Part shown: piece by piece, positions 8,168-16,995 of the stretch | Layout of the letters: each line of letters begins with the position of its first letter | How positions within the stretch are numbered: position 1 is the stretch's first letter | From: Kitasatospora sp. SUK 42 | Lineage (GTDB): Bacteria; Actinomycetota; Actinomycetes; Streptomycetales; Streptomycetaceae | Direction of reading: 5' to 3' | Assembly: GCF_015776785.2 (NCBI RefSeq) | Contig: NZ_LFMD02000003.1 | Coordinates: 108,506-172,505 of the forward strand | DNA length: 64,000 nt | Translations under genes and position numbers: made by a program | The notes under the pieces: generated by a model | Database searches by the model: none | Seen by the model: only the letters and a program-made list of their open reading frames with translations | Told to the model about the DNA's origin: nothing

Positions 8168-10126
8168 TTGGAGTTCCGGCTTTTGGGCCCCGTCGAGATC
8201 CTGTGGCGGGGGCGCAACATCATGCCGACCGCGCCCAAGCCGCGTCAGGTCATATCCCTGCTGATACTGCGGCACGACACCGTGGTGCAGGCGCCCGAAC
8301 TGATCGACGAGCTATGGCCCGAACTCCCGCCCCCGAGCGCGGTCACCACCCTCCAGACGTACATCTACAAGTTCCGCAAGCTCCTACTGAAGCAGGGCCT
8401 GGGGAACCTCCTGCAGACCCAGCCGGGCGGCTACATCCTCAGCATCCCGGAGGACAGCCTCGACGTCAGCCTCTTCGAGCGGGAGGCCGAGCGGGGCCAG
8501 GAGCTCCTCCTGCGGAACGACTCCACGGCGGCGTTGGAGAGCTTCGAGCGGGCCCTGGCCCTGTGGCGGGGCCCCGCCCTCGCCGACGTCGAGACCGGCG
8601 GACGGCTCTTCTCCTACGTGACCCGGCTGGAGGAACTGCGCTTCCGCATCCTCGAACTGCGGATCGAGGCCGACCTGGAGACCGGCCGGCACCGCGAACT
8701 CATCAGCGAGCTCAAGGCGCTGGTCCTGGCCCACCCGCTGCACGAACACCTGCACGGGCTGCTGATGGTGGCCCTGCACCGGTCCGGCCGCCGGCACGAG
8801 GCACTGGAGGTGTACCGGATCCTGCGCCAGAAGATGATCGACGAGCTGGGGCTCGAACCGGGCAGCGACCTCGCCCGGCTCCAGTACACCCTGCTCTCCG
8901 ACTCGCCCGCCGAACCCCCGGAGCCGCGCGGCCCGCAGCCCGCACCGGTGGCGCCCGCCCTCGCCCCGGCCGGCGAGCGCACGCCCGCGCCCGCGCCCGC
9001 CCCCTCCCCCACCCTCCTGCCGCCCGCCGTGGTCTTCCCGGCGCCGCCCCTCGCGCCGCCGGAGTCCATCGGGATACCCGCCCAACTGCCCGCCGGACTG
9101 GCCGGGTTCGTCGGCCGGCAGGCCGTCCTCAAGGAGTTGGAGGCGGCGCTGCGCGAGCCGGACGGCCCCGAGGCCCACGGCACCGCGGCCCGCATCGGCG
9201 TGATCAGCGGATCGCCCGCGATCGGCAAGAGCGCGGTGGCCGTGCACCTCGCCCACATGCTCCGCACCCGCTTCACCGACGGACAGCTGTACGCGGACCT
9301 TCGCGGCTCCTCCACCGAGCCGCGCGACCCCGCCGAGGTGCTGCGCGGCTTCCTGCGGGCCCTCGAAGTCCCGGCCTCACGCATCCCGGAGAGCCTGGAG
9401 GAGTGCGGGGCGCTGTTCCGCTCCCGCACCTCCGGGCGGCGCATTCTGGTGCTGCTGGACGATGTCGAGTCCTCGGCCCGGATCCGGCACCTGCTGCCCG
9501 CCGACCCGCGCTGCGCGCTGCTGGTCACCAGCCGCCGCCGGATGGCCGCCCTGGTGGAGGCCGAGCACGTCGAACTGCACGCGCCGCCCCGGGAGGAGGC
9601 CCTGGAGATCCTGGCGGCCCTGGCCGGCCGCCAGCGCGTCGAGCGGCAGCCGGAGGCCGCGCTGCGGATCGTCGAGTTGCTGGGCCGTCACCCCCTCGCC
9701 CTGCGCTGCGTGGGCGGGCGGCTCGCGGCGGGGCCGGGCCTCTCGCTCGCGGTGCTCGCCGACCGGCTCGGGGCGACGCCCCGGATCCTGGACGTGGCCC
9801 GGCTCGGCGAGCTGGACGTGCGCTCCCGGTTCGAGGCGAGCTACCACGGGCTGACCAGCGCGGAACAGGAGGTCTTCCGGCTGCTCAGCGAGGTGGACGA
9901 GACGCCGTTCACCGCGAGCCGGGCCGCCGAGCTGCTGTGCCGCCCTGCCCAGGACCTGGAGACCATCCTGGAGGAGCTGGCGGACCACCACCTGCTGGCC
10001 ACCGACCGGTGCGGGGACGGGATCGGCCGCTACGTCTTCGACCGGCTGGCCCGCGCCTACGCGCGGGAGCGGCGGGAGGACGCGCTGGTCGCCCGGCCGC
10101 TGGTCCAGCAGGCGGCGGTGCGCTGA
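8168..10126 (+). CDS. SARP-family transcriptional activator with NTPase domain
   Basis: The 652-residue protein starts at a TTG 6 bases after a perfect AGGAGG. It begins EFRLLGPVEILWRG, the winged-helix DNA-binding start of SARPs, then has a bacterial transcriptional activation domain (to about 250), a Pro/Ala linker, and an NB-ARC/STAND-like NTPase domain from about 315 with P-loop GSPAIGKS, Walker B ILVLLDDV and the LLVTSRRR sensor. There is no TPR tail, so it is intermediate in size between DnrI and AfsR. It is the only SARP in the cluster and the natural candidate to bind the 11-bp-period heptads found at most cluster promoters. No TTA codon was noticed. Confidence 0.93.
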   Translation: MEFRLLGPVEILWRGRNIMPTAPKPRQVISLLILRHDTVVQAPELIDELWPELPPPSAVTTLQTYIYKFRKLLLKQGLGNLLQTQPGGYILSIPEDSLDVSLFEREAERGQELLLRNDSTAALESFERALALWRGPALADVETGGRLFSYVTRLEELRFRILELRIEADLETGRHRELISELKALVLAHPLHEHLHGLLMVALHRSGRRHEALEVYRILRQKMIDELGLEPGSDLARLQYTLLSDSPAEPPEPRGPQPAPVAPALAPAGERTPAPAPAPSPTLLPPAVVFPAPPLAPPESIGIPAQLPAGLAGFVGRQAVLKELEAALREPDGPEAHGTAARIGVISGSPAIGKSAVAVHLAHMLRTRFTDGQLYADLRGSSTEPRDPAEVLRGFLRALEVPASRIPESLEECGALFRSRTSGRRILVLLDDVESSARIRHLLPADPRCALLVTSRRRMAALVEAEHVELHAPPREEALEILAALAGRQRVERQPEAALRIVELLGRHPLALRCVGGRLAAGPGLSLAVLADRLGATPRILDVARLGELDVRSRFEASYHGLTSAEQEVFRLLSEVDETPFTASRAAELLCRPAQDLETILEELADHHLLATDRCGDGIGRYVFDRLARAYARERREDALVARPLVQQAAVR

Positions 10127-10163
10127 GGCGCGTCCGGCAGGTCCCGCCGGGCCCGCGACGGCG

Positions 10164-10195
10164 GTCAGCGGCTGTCGAGGCATCCTCCACAGCCG
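10164..10195 (+). promoter_or_regulatory. Weak SARP-type operator candidate
   Basis: GTCAGCG (10164-10170) and TCGAGGC (10175-10181) are 11 bases apart, followed after 8 bases by CAGCCG. The spacing fits but the -10 lacks its final T. It precedes the small monooxygenase gene at 10306. Confidence 0.35.
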
Positions 10196-10305
10196 GCCGT
10201 CAGGCTCGGCGGCACGCGTCCGCGGCTGCCGCGCGCAGACGCCCGGGCGGAGTGCCGGACACCCCGCCCACCGATCCGCCCACACGAGACGAGGACGATC
10301 CCGCC

Positions 10306-10677
10306 ATGCCGAACGAAGAGCACGTGTCCCCCGAAGCACCCGGCGGCGCCGAGGTGACGTTCGTCAACCGGTTCACCGTGCACGGGCCGGCCGAGGAGTT
10401 CGAGGAGGTCTTCGACCGCACCTCCGCCTTCATGGCCCGGCAGCCGGGATTCGTCCGGCACACCCTGCTGCGGGAGGTGGACGACCCGGCCGGCTACGTG
10501 AACCTCGCCGTGTGGCGGGACCGGGACTCCTTCCGACGTGCGGTGGGGCACCCGGACTTCGTCCCGCACGCCACCGCGCTGCGGTCGCTGAGCCGGAGCG
10601 AGAACGGGCTCTACGCGGCCCGGCTCTCCCGGCCGGCGGCGGACGGGACGGACCGGCCGGTCAGGACAGATCCTTGA
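10306..10677 (+). CDS. Cofactor-independent monooxygenase, ABM/SnoaB-like
   Basis: The 123-residue protein has one ABM-fold domain ([51 protein letters not shown]), a ferredoxin-like dimeric alpha/beta barrel. Relatives such as SnoaB, TcmH and ActVA-Orf6 oxidise anthrones or tetracenes to quinones without cofactor. A role in quinone formation on the polyketide is inferred. It is convergent with the 3-aminotransferase gene, and the two stop regions overlap by 17 bases. The start ATG follows a GAGGACG site. Confidence 0.75.
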   Translation: MPNEEHVSPEAPGGAEVTFVNRFTVHGPAEEFEEVFDRTSAFMARQPGFVRHTLLREVDDPAGYVNLAVWRDRDSFRRAVGHPDFVPHATALRSLSRSENGLYAARLSRPAADGTDRPVRTDP

Positions 10678-11770
10678 GCACCTCGCGCAGGGCCTCGATC
10701 ACCCGGTCCTGGGCGTCCGCGGTCAGCGAGGGGTACATCGGCAACGAGAAGATCTGACCGGCCAGCCGCTCGGTCACGGGGAGCGAGCCCTCCCCGTGAC
10801 CGAGGTGGGCGAAGCCGGTCATGGTGTGCACCGGCCACGGGTAGCTGATGTTGAGTTCGATGCCCCGGGGCCGCAGCGCTTCGATGATCTCGTCCCGGCG
10901 CGGGTGGCGCACCACGTGGACGTAGTACACGTGCTCGTTGCCGGGGGCCGTCTCCGGGAGGACCAGCTCGGTGTCGGCGAGCCCCACGGCGTAGCGTCGG
11001 GCAATGTCCTGACGAGCCGTCACATAGCTGTCCAGGCGTCGGAGTTTGCGCCGCAGGATCTCGGCCTGGACCTCGTCCAGCCGGCTGTTGTGGCCGGGCA
11101 GAGCGGTCACGTAGTACCGCTCCTCCATGCCGTAGTAGCGCAGCCGGCGCAGCGCGCCGTCGACCTCGGCGTCGGAGGTGAGGACGGCGCCGCCGTCGCC
11201 GTACGCGCCGAGGACCTTCGTCGGGTAGAAGGAGAAGGCGGCGGCCCGGCCCATGGTCCCGGCCGGGCGGCCGTGATGACGGGCGCCGTGGGCCTGGGCG
11301 CAGTCCTCCAGCACGGCCAGGCCGTACCGCTCGGCGAGTTCCTCCAGCGGCGCCATGTCCACGCACTGGCCGTACAGGTGGACCGGCAGCAGGCAGCGGG
11401 TCCGCGGGGTGATGGCGGCCTCCACCTGGGAGACGTCCATCAGGTAGTCCTCGCCCACGTCGACGAAGACCGGGGTCGCCCCGGTGCCGACGATGGCGAC
11501 CACGGTCGGGGCGGCCGTGTTCGAGACGGTGATCACCTCGTCCCCGGGCCCCACCCCGAGGGCCTCCAGGCCGAGCTTGACGGCGTTGGTGCCGTTGTCC
11601 ACCCCGACGCAGTGCGGGACGCCGTGCCAGGCGGCGAACTCCTCCTCGAACGACCGGACGCCGTCGGCGAGGACCAGCCGGCCCGAGCCGAAGACGGTGT
11701 CCACCGCGTCGAGGATGTCCTCCCGTTCCGCGGCGTACTCGTCCAGATATCCCCATACGCGAGTGGTCAC
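10661..11770 (-). CDS. NDP-hexose 3-aminotransferase (DegT/DnrJ/EryC1 family)
   Basis: This PLP enzyme (369 residues) would aminate the 3-keto group of a dTDP-deoxyhexose. The Schiff-base lysine is in [15 protein letters not shown] near 183, and the pyridine-binding Asp is in [11 protein letters not shown] chose the GTG at 11770 because AAAGGAAGAG precedes it. An upstream TTG in frame would add 13 unlikely residues. It is the third gene of a minus-strand cyclase / N-methyltransferase / aminotransferase group. With the 2,3-dehydratase and C-methyltransferase it fits the EvaB step of epivancosamine-type sugars. Confidence 0.92.
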   Translation of the reverse strand: MTTRVWGYLDEYAAEREDILDAVDTVFGSGRLVLADGVRSFEEEFAAWHGVPHCVGVDNGTNAVKLGLEALGVGPGDEVITVSNTAAPTVVAIVGTGATPVFVDVGEDYLMDVSQVEAAITPRTRCLLPVHLYGQCVDMAPLEELAERYGLAVLEDCAQAHGARHHGRPAGTMGRAAAFSFYPTKVLGAYGDGGAVLTSDAEVDGALRRLRYYGMEERYYVTALPGHNSRLDEVQAEILRRKLRRLDSYVTARQDIARRYAVGLADTELVLPETAPGNEHVYYVHVVRHPRRDEIIEALRPRGIELNISYPWPVHTMTGFAHLGHGEGSLPVTERLAGQIFSLPMYPSLTADAQDRVIEALREVLKDLS

Positions 11771-11902
11771 AGGAACTCTCTTCCTTTCGTCTTCGACAGG
11801 CTCCGACAAGCTCCGGCGGGCTCGGACGGGCGCCGGCAGGCTCCGATCCCAGCCGACGGCACTCGCATCCGTCTCGCACCCGGTTCGACACCGCCGCCGG
11901 TG

Positions 11903-12613
11903 TCAGTCACGGCGGGCGACGAACAGCCCCCGCGCCGTCCAGTCCGGCCGGAGGTACTCCGCCGGGCAGCCGGCGTCCGCGAACGCGGCCAGGTACTCCT
12001 CCTGCGTGAACAGGGTGAGCAGGTCGATCTCGGTGAACTCCCGGATGCCGTCGGCCTCGCCGACCACGAACCGGACCTCCATGCGGGTGGTACGGCCGTG
12101 TCGGGTGGAGTGCGAGATCCGGGCGACGGTGCGCCGCTCGTCACTGGCGAGGTCACCGGCCACGTACCCGTCGAGGAACCGTTCCGGGAACCACCAGGGT
12201 TCGACCACCAGCACCCCGCCGGGCCGCAGATGGCGGGCCATCGCGGCGGCCGCCGCCCGCAAGCCGGCCAGGTTCGGCAGGTAGCCGATGGCGGTGAAGA
12301 GGCAGACCACCGCGTCGAAGCGGCGCCCGAGGTCGAACGCGCGCATGTCGCCCCGGTGCAGCGGCACCCCGGGGAGCCGGCGGGTGGCGCGCTCCAGCAT
12401 CGCCGGGGCGAGTTCCAGGCCCTCGGTGTGGCCGAAGCGCCCGGCGAAGGTCTCCAGGTGGGCGCCGGTGCCGCAGGCGACGTCCAGCAGGGAGTCCGCC
12501 CCGGGCAGCCGTTCCCGGATCAGGCGGGTGATCTCGGCGGCCTCCGCGGCCCAGTCCTTGCCGCGCGAGCGGTAGACCAGTTCGTAGACCTCCGCCAGGT
12601 CCTGACCGTACAT
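11903..12613 (-). CDS. NDP-aminosugar N,N-dimethyltransferase (TylM1/DesVI type)
   Basis: The 236-residue SAM methyltransferase has motif I in SLLDVACGTGAHL near 42, LELAPAML and FDAVVCLFTAIGYL, and the family-typical VVEPWWFPERFLDGYV near 140. TylM1-type enzymes methylate the 3-amino group of TDP-aminosugars. A strong AAGGAG site 4 bases before this ATG decides the start. It lies directly upstream of the 3-aminotransferase. A paralogue with the same motifs is at 44212-44934, implying two dimethylamino sugars or two substrates. Confidence 0.9.
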   Translation of the reverse strand: MYGQDLAEVYELVYRSRGKDWAAEAAEITRLIRERLPGADSLLDVACGTGAHLETFAGRFGHTEGLELAPAMLERATRRLPGVPLHRGDMRAFDLGRRFDAVVCLFTAIGYLPNLAGLRAAAAAMARHLRPGGVLVVEPWWFPERFLDGYVAGDLASDERRTVARISHSTRHGRTTRMEVRFVVGEADGIREFTEIDLLTLFTQEEYLAAFADAGCPAEYLRPDWTARGLFVARRD

Positions 12614-12690
12614 CGGACTCCTTCGATGCGGGTGCGGGTACACGTGCGGGTGCGGGTAGGCGTGCGGGTGCGGTCACGGGCGGCGGCCGC

Positions 12691-13470
12691 TCATTCGTCG
12701 ACGATCGCCACCGCGCGGGACCAGCCGGCCCCGGCCCCGGCCACCTTGACGGGGAAGCAGGAGACCCGGAAGCCGTCCGGGCCGGGCAGCGCCTCCAGAT
12801 TGGCGAGCCGCTCGATCTGGCAGTACTCGCGGTCCCGGCCGATCACGTGCGCGGGCCACAGCACCGAGCGGTCCCCGGTGGCCCGGTAGCGGGCGATGAT
12901 GTCGCCGAACGGCGCGTCCAGGCTGAACGCGTCCGTGCCGATGACCCGGACGCCGAGGTCCAGCAGCAGGTGGACGGCCGGCCCGTCGAGGCCCGCGAAC
13001 TCGGTGAAGTACTTCGGGGTGCCCTGGTGGCGCTGGGCCCCGGTGTGCAGCAGGACGATGTCCAGCGGAGCGGGGCGGCGGCCGATCCGGGCGAACTCCC
13101 GCTCCAGCCGGTCCGCGCCGATGACGCCGGTGGGCGCGTCGGTGAGGTCGAGGACCAGGCCGGGCCGCAGGAACCAGTCCAGCGGCATCCGGTCGATGTG
13201 CCGCGGCACACCGTCGCCGTAGCCGGCCCGCGATCCGTAGTGGGAGGGCGCGTCCACGTGGGTGCCGGTGTGGGTGGTGAGGGTGAGGCGGTCCAGGGAG
13301 AGGAACTCACCGTCGGGCAGTTCGTCGGGGCCGACCTCGATGCCGAAGTGGGTGCGCATCTCCTCGCTCATGTGCACGGCACCCTCGCGGGGCGTGAGGA
13401 CCTCGTGCTCCACGGGATCGGGTTCCCAGAGCGTGGCGTCCACCGGCGAGGACAGGTCGATGAGCCGCAC
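12691..13470 (-). CDS. Polyketide cyclase, SnoaM / kynurenine-formamidase-like fold
   Basis: This 259-residue protein belongs to the cyclase family of metal-dependent formamidase-like enzymes. It shows LIDLSSPVD at the N-terminus, the metal-binding HTGTHVDAPSHYG near 85 and PLDIVLLHTGAQ near 148. DpsY/SnoaM/JadI-type relatives guide later-ring cyclisation of aromatic polyketides. The GTG start is set by GGAGG 6 bases upstream. It heads a leftward group with N-methyltransferase and aminotransferase genes, and its leader contains a triple 14-bp repeat. Confidence 0.85.
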   Translation of the reverse strand: MRLIDLSSPVDATLWEPDPVEHEVLTPREGAVHMSEEMRTHFGIEVGPDELPDGEFLSLDRLTLTTHTGTHVDAPSHYGSRAGYGDGVPRHIDRMPLDWFLRPGLVLDLTDAPTGVIGADRLEREFARIGRRPAPLDIVLLHTGAQRHQGTPKYFTEFAGLDGPAVHLLLDLGVRVIGTDAFSLDAPFGDIIARYRATGDRSVLWPAHVIGRDREYCQIERLANLEALPGPDGFRVSCFPVKVAGAGAGWSRAVAIVDE

Positions 13471-13489
13471 AGGGCACCTCCATCGGGTC

Positions 13490-13531
13490 GGGGCGGCAAC
13501 CTCGGGGCGGCAACCTCGGGGCCGCAACCTC
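13490..13531. repeat. Three tandem 14-bp repeats in a gene leader
   Basis: The unit GGGGCGGCAACCTC occurs at 13490-13503 and 13504-13517, and with one change at 13518-13531. It lies 20-61 bases before the cyclase GTG, within the divergent promoter region. Function unknown. Confidence 0.9.
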
Positions 13532-13604
13532 TGGCCGGGGCCTCGGGTCTGAGCCGGCCACGGCGTCGGGCTCCGGATCCTCCCGGCCGGCTCCGGAACA
13601 ACGG

Positions 13605-13636
13605 TGGAGCCGCGCTGGAGCCGGAGGCGGGCCCGG
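13605..13636 (+). promoter_or_regulatory. Weak SARP-type operator candidate
   Basis: Identical heptads TGGAGCC at 13605-13611 and 13616-13622 are spaced 11 bases apart, facing the gene at 13713. The hexamer 8 bases later (GCCCGG) is not a credible -10, so only the repeat is certain. Confidence 0.3.
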
Positions 13637-13712
13637 GCACCAGCCCGGCTCCAAGCGCGGGCGCGAACATCCGGGCAGCGTCCCGCGATCCCGCGGGCGA
13701 GGAGGGAGAACC

Positions 13713-14159
13713 ATGACGGACACCGTCAGCCCGGCGCAGCAGGCGTACCCGGCGCTCTGCGCCGACCTGGGGCACTTCTACGCCCGGCAGATGCAGCTGC
13801 TGGACTCCGGCGAGGCCGAGGCGTGGGCCGCCACCTTCACCGCGGACGGCCTGTTCGCGCCGCCGTCGCTGCCCGAGCCGGTCCGCGGCCGCGCCGCCCT
13901 GGCCGCCGGGGTGCGCACCGCGCACGCGGCCCTGGTTGCCGGGGGCGAGGTCCGGCGGCACGTGCTGTCCACGGCGGCGGTGGAGCACCCGGCGCCGGAC
14001 GGCTCGGTGCGGGTGCGCTCGTACGTGCAGGTGGTGGCGACCCGCCGGGGCGAGGACCCCCGGCTGCTGCTGATGTGCGTGTGCGAGGACCTGCTGGTCG
14101 TCGAGGACGGGCAGTGGCGGGTGCGCGAACGGTACGTGACCCGCGACGACCGGCCCTGA
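13713..14159 (+). CDS. NTF2-like (SnoaL_4-type) protein
   Basis: The 148-residue protein looks like a cone-shaped NTF2-like domain: an N-terminal helix pair (ADLGHFYARQMQLLDSGEAE), AWAATFTADGLFAPP, and C-terminal strands ending VVEDGQWRVRERYV. Such proteins in aromatic polyketide clusters act as cyclases, hydroxylase partners or ketoreductase-like helpers. It lacks the DWPDFQ-type catalytic region of SnoaL itself, so a ring-closing aldol role should not be assumed. GGAGGGAG lies 4 bases before the ATG. It stands alone on the plus strand, facing a strong terminator. Confidence 0.7.
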   Translation: MTDTVSPAQQAYPALCADLGHFYARQMQLLDSGEAEAWAATFTADGLFAPPSLPEPVRGRAALAAGVRTAHAALVAGGEVRRHVLSTAAVEHPAPDGSVRVRSYVQVVATRRGEDPRLLLMCVCEDLLVVEDGQWRVRERYVTRDDRP

Positions 14160-14164
14160 GCACG

Positions 14165-14213
14165 GAGCGAGGCCCGGCGGAACGTCCTGGTGACGTTCCG
14201 CCGGGCCTCGCTC
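14165..14213. terminator. Bidirectional terminator hairpin
   Basis: Arms 14165-14186 and 14192-14213 form a perfect 22-bp stem with a 5-base loop. It sits between the convergent NTF2-like gene and the C-methyltransferase gene. Confidence 0.9.
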
Positions 14214-14239
14214 GTCCGGCCGCCGGCGCCGGCGTGCCG

Positions 14240-15505
14240 TCAGCGCAGCGAGTCCGCCGAGACGATGACGGGCTTCGGGAACGGCAGCACGAACCGGCCG
14301 CCGGCCCGCAGGAAGGCCTCCTCCTTGCGCAGGATCTCGTCGGCGTAGTTCCACGCCAGCATCAGGTAGACGTCCGGCGGGTCGGTCCGCGCCCAGTCGG
14401 GGCTGCGCACCGGGATGTGGGTGCCGGGCAGCACCTTGTCCTGCTTGAGGACGGTGGTGTCGGTGCAGTACGCCACCTCGTCCGGGCCGAGCCCGCAGAT
14501 GTTGAGGATCGTGGTGCCCTTGGCCGACGCCCCGTACCCGGCGACCCGGTTGCCCTCCTCGACCAGGGACCGCACCAGGGTGGGCAGTTCCTCCCGGACG
14601 ACCTGGACGCCGCGGACGAACTCCCGGTAGCCGGCCTCGCTGCCGAGCTCCGCCCGTTCCTCGTCCGCGATCAGCGCCCCGACGGTCGCGCCGACCGGCC
14701 GCCCCTGCTCGGTGCGTCCCACGAACGCGAGAAGGGAACCACCGTGCACCGGGAGTCGCTGCACGTCGAACAGACTGAGGCCGTGCCGGGTGAACAGCGT
14801 GTCCAGCGTGCGGACCAGGAAGTACGACAGGTGCTCGTGGTAGATGGTGTCGAACGCGTTCTTCTCCAACAGGTCGACCGCGTACGGGACTTCGATGACG
14901 AACACGCCGTCGGACGCGAGCAGCTCCCGCACTCCGGCGAGCACCCCGGCGAGGTCGTCGATGTGGGCGAAGACGTGCCGGCCGAGGATGATCCGGGCCG
15001 GGCCGTGGTCCCGGCGGACGGCCCCGGCGGTGGCGGCGGTGAAGAACTCGGGCACGGTGGGGACTCCGAGCCGGTCGGCGGCGGCCGTCAGGTTGCGGGC
15101 CGGGTCCACGCCGAGCAGCCGGGCCCCGTGCGGGGCGAAGGCGGCGAGCTGCTGGCCGGTGTTGCTGCCGAGCTCCACCACCAGGTCGCCGGCGGCGAGG
15201 CCGGCCCGCTCCCGGCACAGGTCGGCGACCCTCGCCATGTGCCGGGTCATGGTCTCGGAGTCCGAGGTGACGTAGCTGTAGGTGCGGTACAGCACCTCGG
15301 CGTCGACCACGTGGGTGACGCTCATCAGCCGGCAGGAGCGGCAGGACACCACGCCCAGCGGGTAGGCCGGCTCGTCCACGTAGGAGGCGGCCGGTTCCAG
15401 GAAGGCGTTGGCCAGCGGCACGTCGCCGAAGGAGACCACCTCCTGCCAGTCCGAGGCTTCGCAGACCCGGCACCGGGTGACCGGGCGTACGTTGTCGGGG
15501 TGCAT
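14240..15505 (-). CDS. NDP-hexose C-methyltransferase, first of two
   Basis: The 421-residue protein is of the three-domain sugar C-methyltransferase family (TylCIII, EryBIII, NovU). It has an N-terminal zinc site CRVCEAS with the second pair CRSC near 57, the SAM loop VVELGSNTGQQL near 112, the conserved YHEHLSYF near 207 and the VAGYGASAKGTTILN block near 311. It would add a methyl to C3 or C5 of a keto-deoxysugar. Its ATG overlaps the dehydratase stop (ATGA). It is the last gene of a six-gene sugar operon, followed by the terminator at 14165-14213. Confidence 0.9.
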   Translation of the reverse strand: MHPDNVRPVTRCRVCEASDWQEVVSFGDVPLANAFLEPAASYVDEPAYPLGVVSCRSCRLMSVTHVVDAEVLYRTYSYVTSDSETMTRHMARVADLCRERAGLAAGDLVVELGSNTGQQLAAFAPHGARLLGVDPARNLTAAADRLGVPTVPEFFTAATAGAVRRDHGPARIILGRHVFAHIDDLAGVLAGVRELLASDGVFVIEVPYAVDLLEKNAFDTIYHEHLSYFLVRTLDTLFTRHGLSLFDVQRLPVHGGSLLAFVGRTEQGRPVGATVGALIADEERAELGSEAGYREFVRGVQVVREELPTLVRSLVEEGNRVAGYGASAKGTTILNICGLGPDEVAYCTDTTVLKQDKVLPGTHIPVRSPDWARTDPPDVYLMLAWNYADEILRKEEAFLRAGGRFVLPFPKPVIVSADSLR

Positions 15506-16995
15506 CACGGCACCTTCCTCTCCACGGTCGGCGCCGGCTCGCCGGGGACGAGCAGGCTCTGCAGGCAGGCCACCAGGCTGCGGGCCTGGATGTTCAGGTA
15601 GTGGCTGTGGCGCAGCAGCTCGACGAGCTGGTGCACGGTCATCCACCGGTAGTCGGGATCGTCGGGGGCGACGTCGGTGTCGGCGTCGCTCTCGACGATC
15701 AGGTAGCGGTTGCGGGCGTGGTGGAAGCGTCCGCCCTCCTCGGAGAGCACGGACCGGAAGCGGATCCGGCCCGGGTCCGCCGCCTCCACCGCGTCGAGGA
15801 AGCGCGGCCGGGCACTGCCCGGCAGGTGCGCGTAGGAGTCGGGGGTGCACTGGACGGTGGGGGCCAGTTCCACCACGTCCGTGTAGCCGGCCTCGACCCG
15901 GGCGTGCATCAGGACGTGCAGCACCCCGTCGATGGACCGGGTCAGGAAGGCGACCACGCCGGTGCCGTGCGGTTCGATCATCGGCTGGGCCCACTGGGCG
16001 ACCTCCCGGCCGCCGGCCTCCACCCGTACGCCGATGACGTCGAAGAAGGCGCCGCTCTCGTGCGAGATCCGCTCCGGGGTGCGGTGCCAGCCGGGCAGTC
16101 CGGCGAGCGGGACGCGGCGCACCCGAACCTCGGTGCGGGTGCGGGCCTCGGTGATCCAGCTCAGCACGGAGTCCAGCGAGTGCCGGGCCCCGGCGGACGG
16201 GTCGCAGGAGCGGAACAGGGCCGCCCGGAACTCGTCGTCGGGCGGGCCAAGTTCGCGGGCGAGCCGGGCGTCGGCGAACGGCAGGCAGGACAGCACGGTC
16301 CGGGCGTCCATGTTGACCAGGTCGTCCTCGGCGAGGAGTCGGTGCAGCTCGCCGAGGGTGAACCAGCGGAAGCCCTCGTGCACCTCCACGTCCCCGTACG
16401 CCTCGACCACCATGTTCCGGTTCCGCTTGTGGTGGAAGGCGGAGCCCTGTTCGGACTGGCGCACGTCGACCAGCGGGCCGTCCGGGCCTGGGTCCCGGAA
16501 CAGTTCCAGGTACGGTACGGGCCGGCCGCCGTGGACGCCGGTGTAGTTGCTGCGGGTGGCCTGCACAGTCGGCGAGATCTGCAGCCCGTTGGCGTTGCCG
16601 GGTTCGACCTTGGCCTGCATCAGGCAGTGCAGGATCCCGTCGAACTCCTGGACCAGGATGCCGAGGACGCCGATCTCGGGCTGGTTGATGATGGGCTGGC
16701 TCCAGGCCGGCACCGGGCCGTCCGGGATCCGCACCTCCAGGCCCTCCACGGTGAAGAAGCCACCGGTGTGGTGGCGCAGGTTGCCGGTGCCGGGGTCGGT
16801 CCGCCAGCCGGCGAGTTCGTCCAGCGGGACCCGTTCCACCCAGGTGAAGGTGCGCTTCGCGGCCTCGGCGAACCAGTCGTGGAAGTCCTGGCGGAAGGCG
16901 GGCCCGTCGGGCCGGGCGCGGGCCGAGGCGGCGACGCGCAGGGGGGTGGCGGCGGTGCGCCGCCGGCTCGCGGGTCGTGCGGTTGCTTCGGTCAT
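15505..16995 (-). CDS. NDP-4-keto-6-deoxyglucose 2,3-dehydratase
   Basis: The 496-residue protein contains two tandem Nudix-like repeats typical of the family (TylCVI, EvaA, DnmT): HHTGGFFTVEGLEV and QSEQGSAFHHKRNRN in the first half, SHESGAFFDVIGVRV and SEEGGRFHHARNRY in the second. It removes the C2 hydroxyl to begin 2-deoxysugar synthesis. The ATG at 16995 follows CTGGAG and overlaps the upstream ketoreductase stop. No 3-ketoreductase partner is obvious, which fits direct 3-amination. Confidence 0.93.
   Translation of the reverse strand: MTEATARPASRRRTAATPLRVAASARARPDGPAFRQDFHDWFAEAAKRTFTWVERVPLDELAGWRTDPGTGNLRHHTGGFFTVEGLEVRIPDGPVPAWSQPIINQPEIGVLGILVQEFDGILHCLMQAKVEPGNANGLQISPTVQATRSNYTGVHGGRPVPYLELFRDPGPDGPLVDVRQSEQGSAFHHKRNRNMVVEAYGDVEVHEGFRWFTLGELHRLLAEDDLVNMDARTVLSCLPFADARLARELGPPDDEFRAALFRSCDPSAGARHSLDSVLSWITEARTRTEVRVRRVPLAGLPGWHRTPERISHESGAFFDVIGVRVEAGGREVAQWAQPMIEPHGTGVVAFLTRSIDGVLHVLMHARVEAGYTDVVELAPTVQCTPDSYAHLPGSARPRFLDAVEAADPGRIRFRSVLSEEGGRFHHARNRYLIVESDADTDVAPDDPDYRWMTVHQLVELLRHSHYLNIQARSLVACLQSLLVPGEPAPTVERKVP

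Noticed and set aside
7687..10677. A 996-residue open frame covering the SARP gene in a shifted frame
   Set aside because: Its product is Arg/Pro/Gly-rich over the SARP gene and only its last 123 residues (from 10306) look like a real protein. It is a high-GC shadow joined to the monooxygenase frame.
13713..14159. Identification as a SnoaL-type ring cyclase
   Set aside because: Size and fold agree, but the family's conserved DWPDFQ-like catalytic region is absent.
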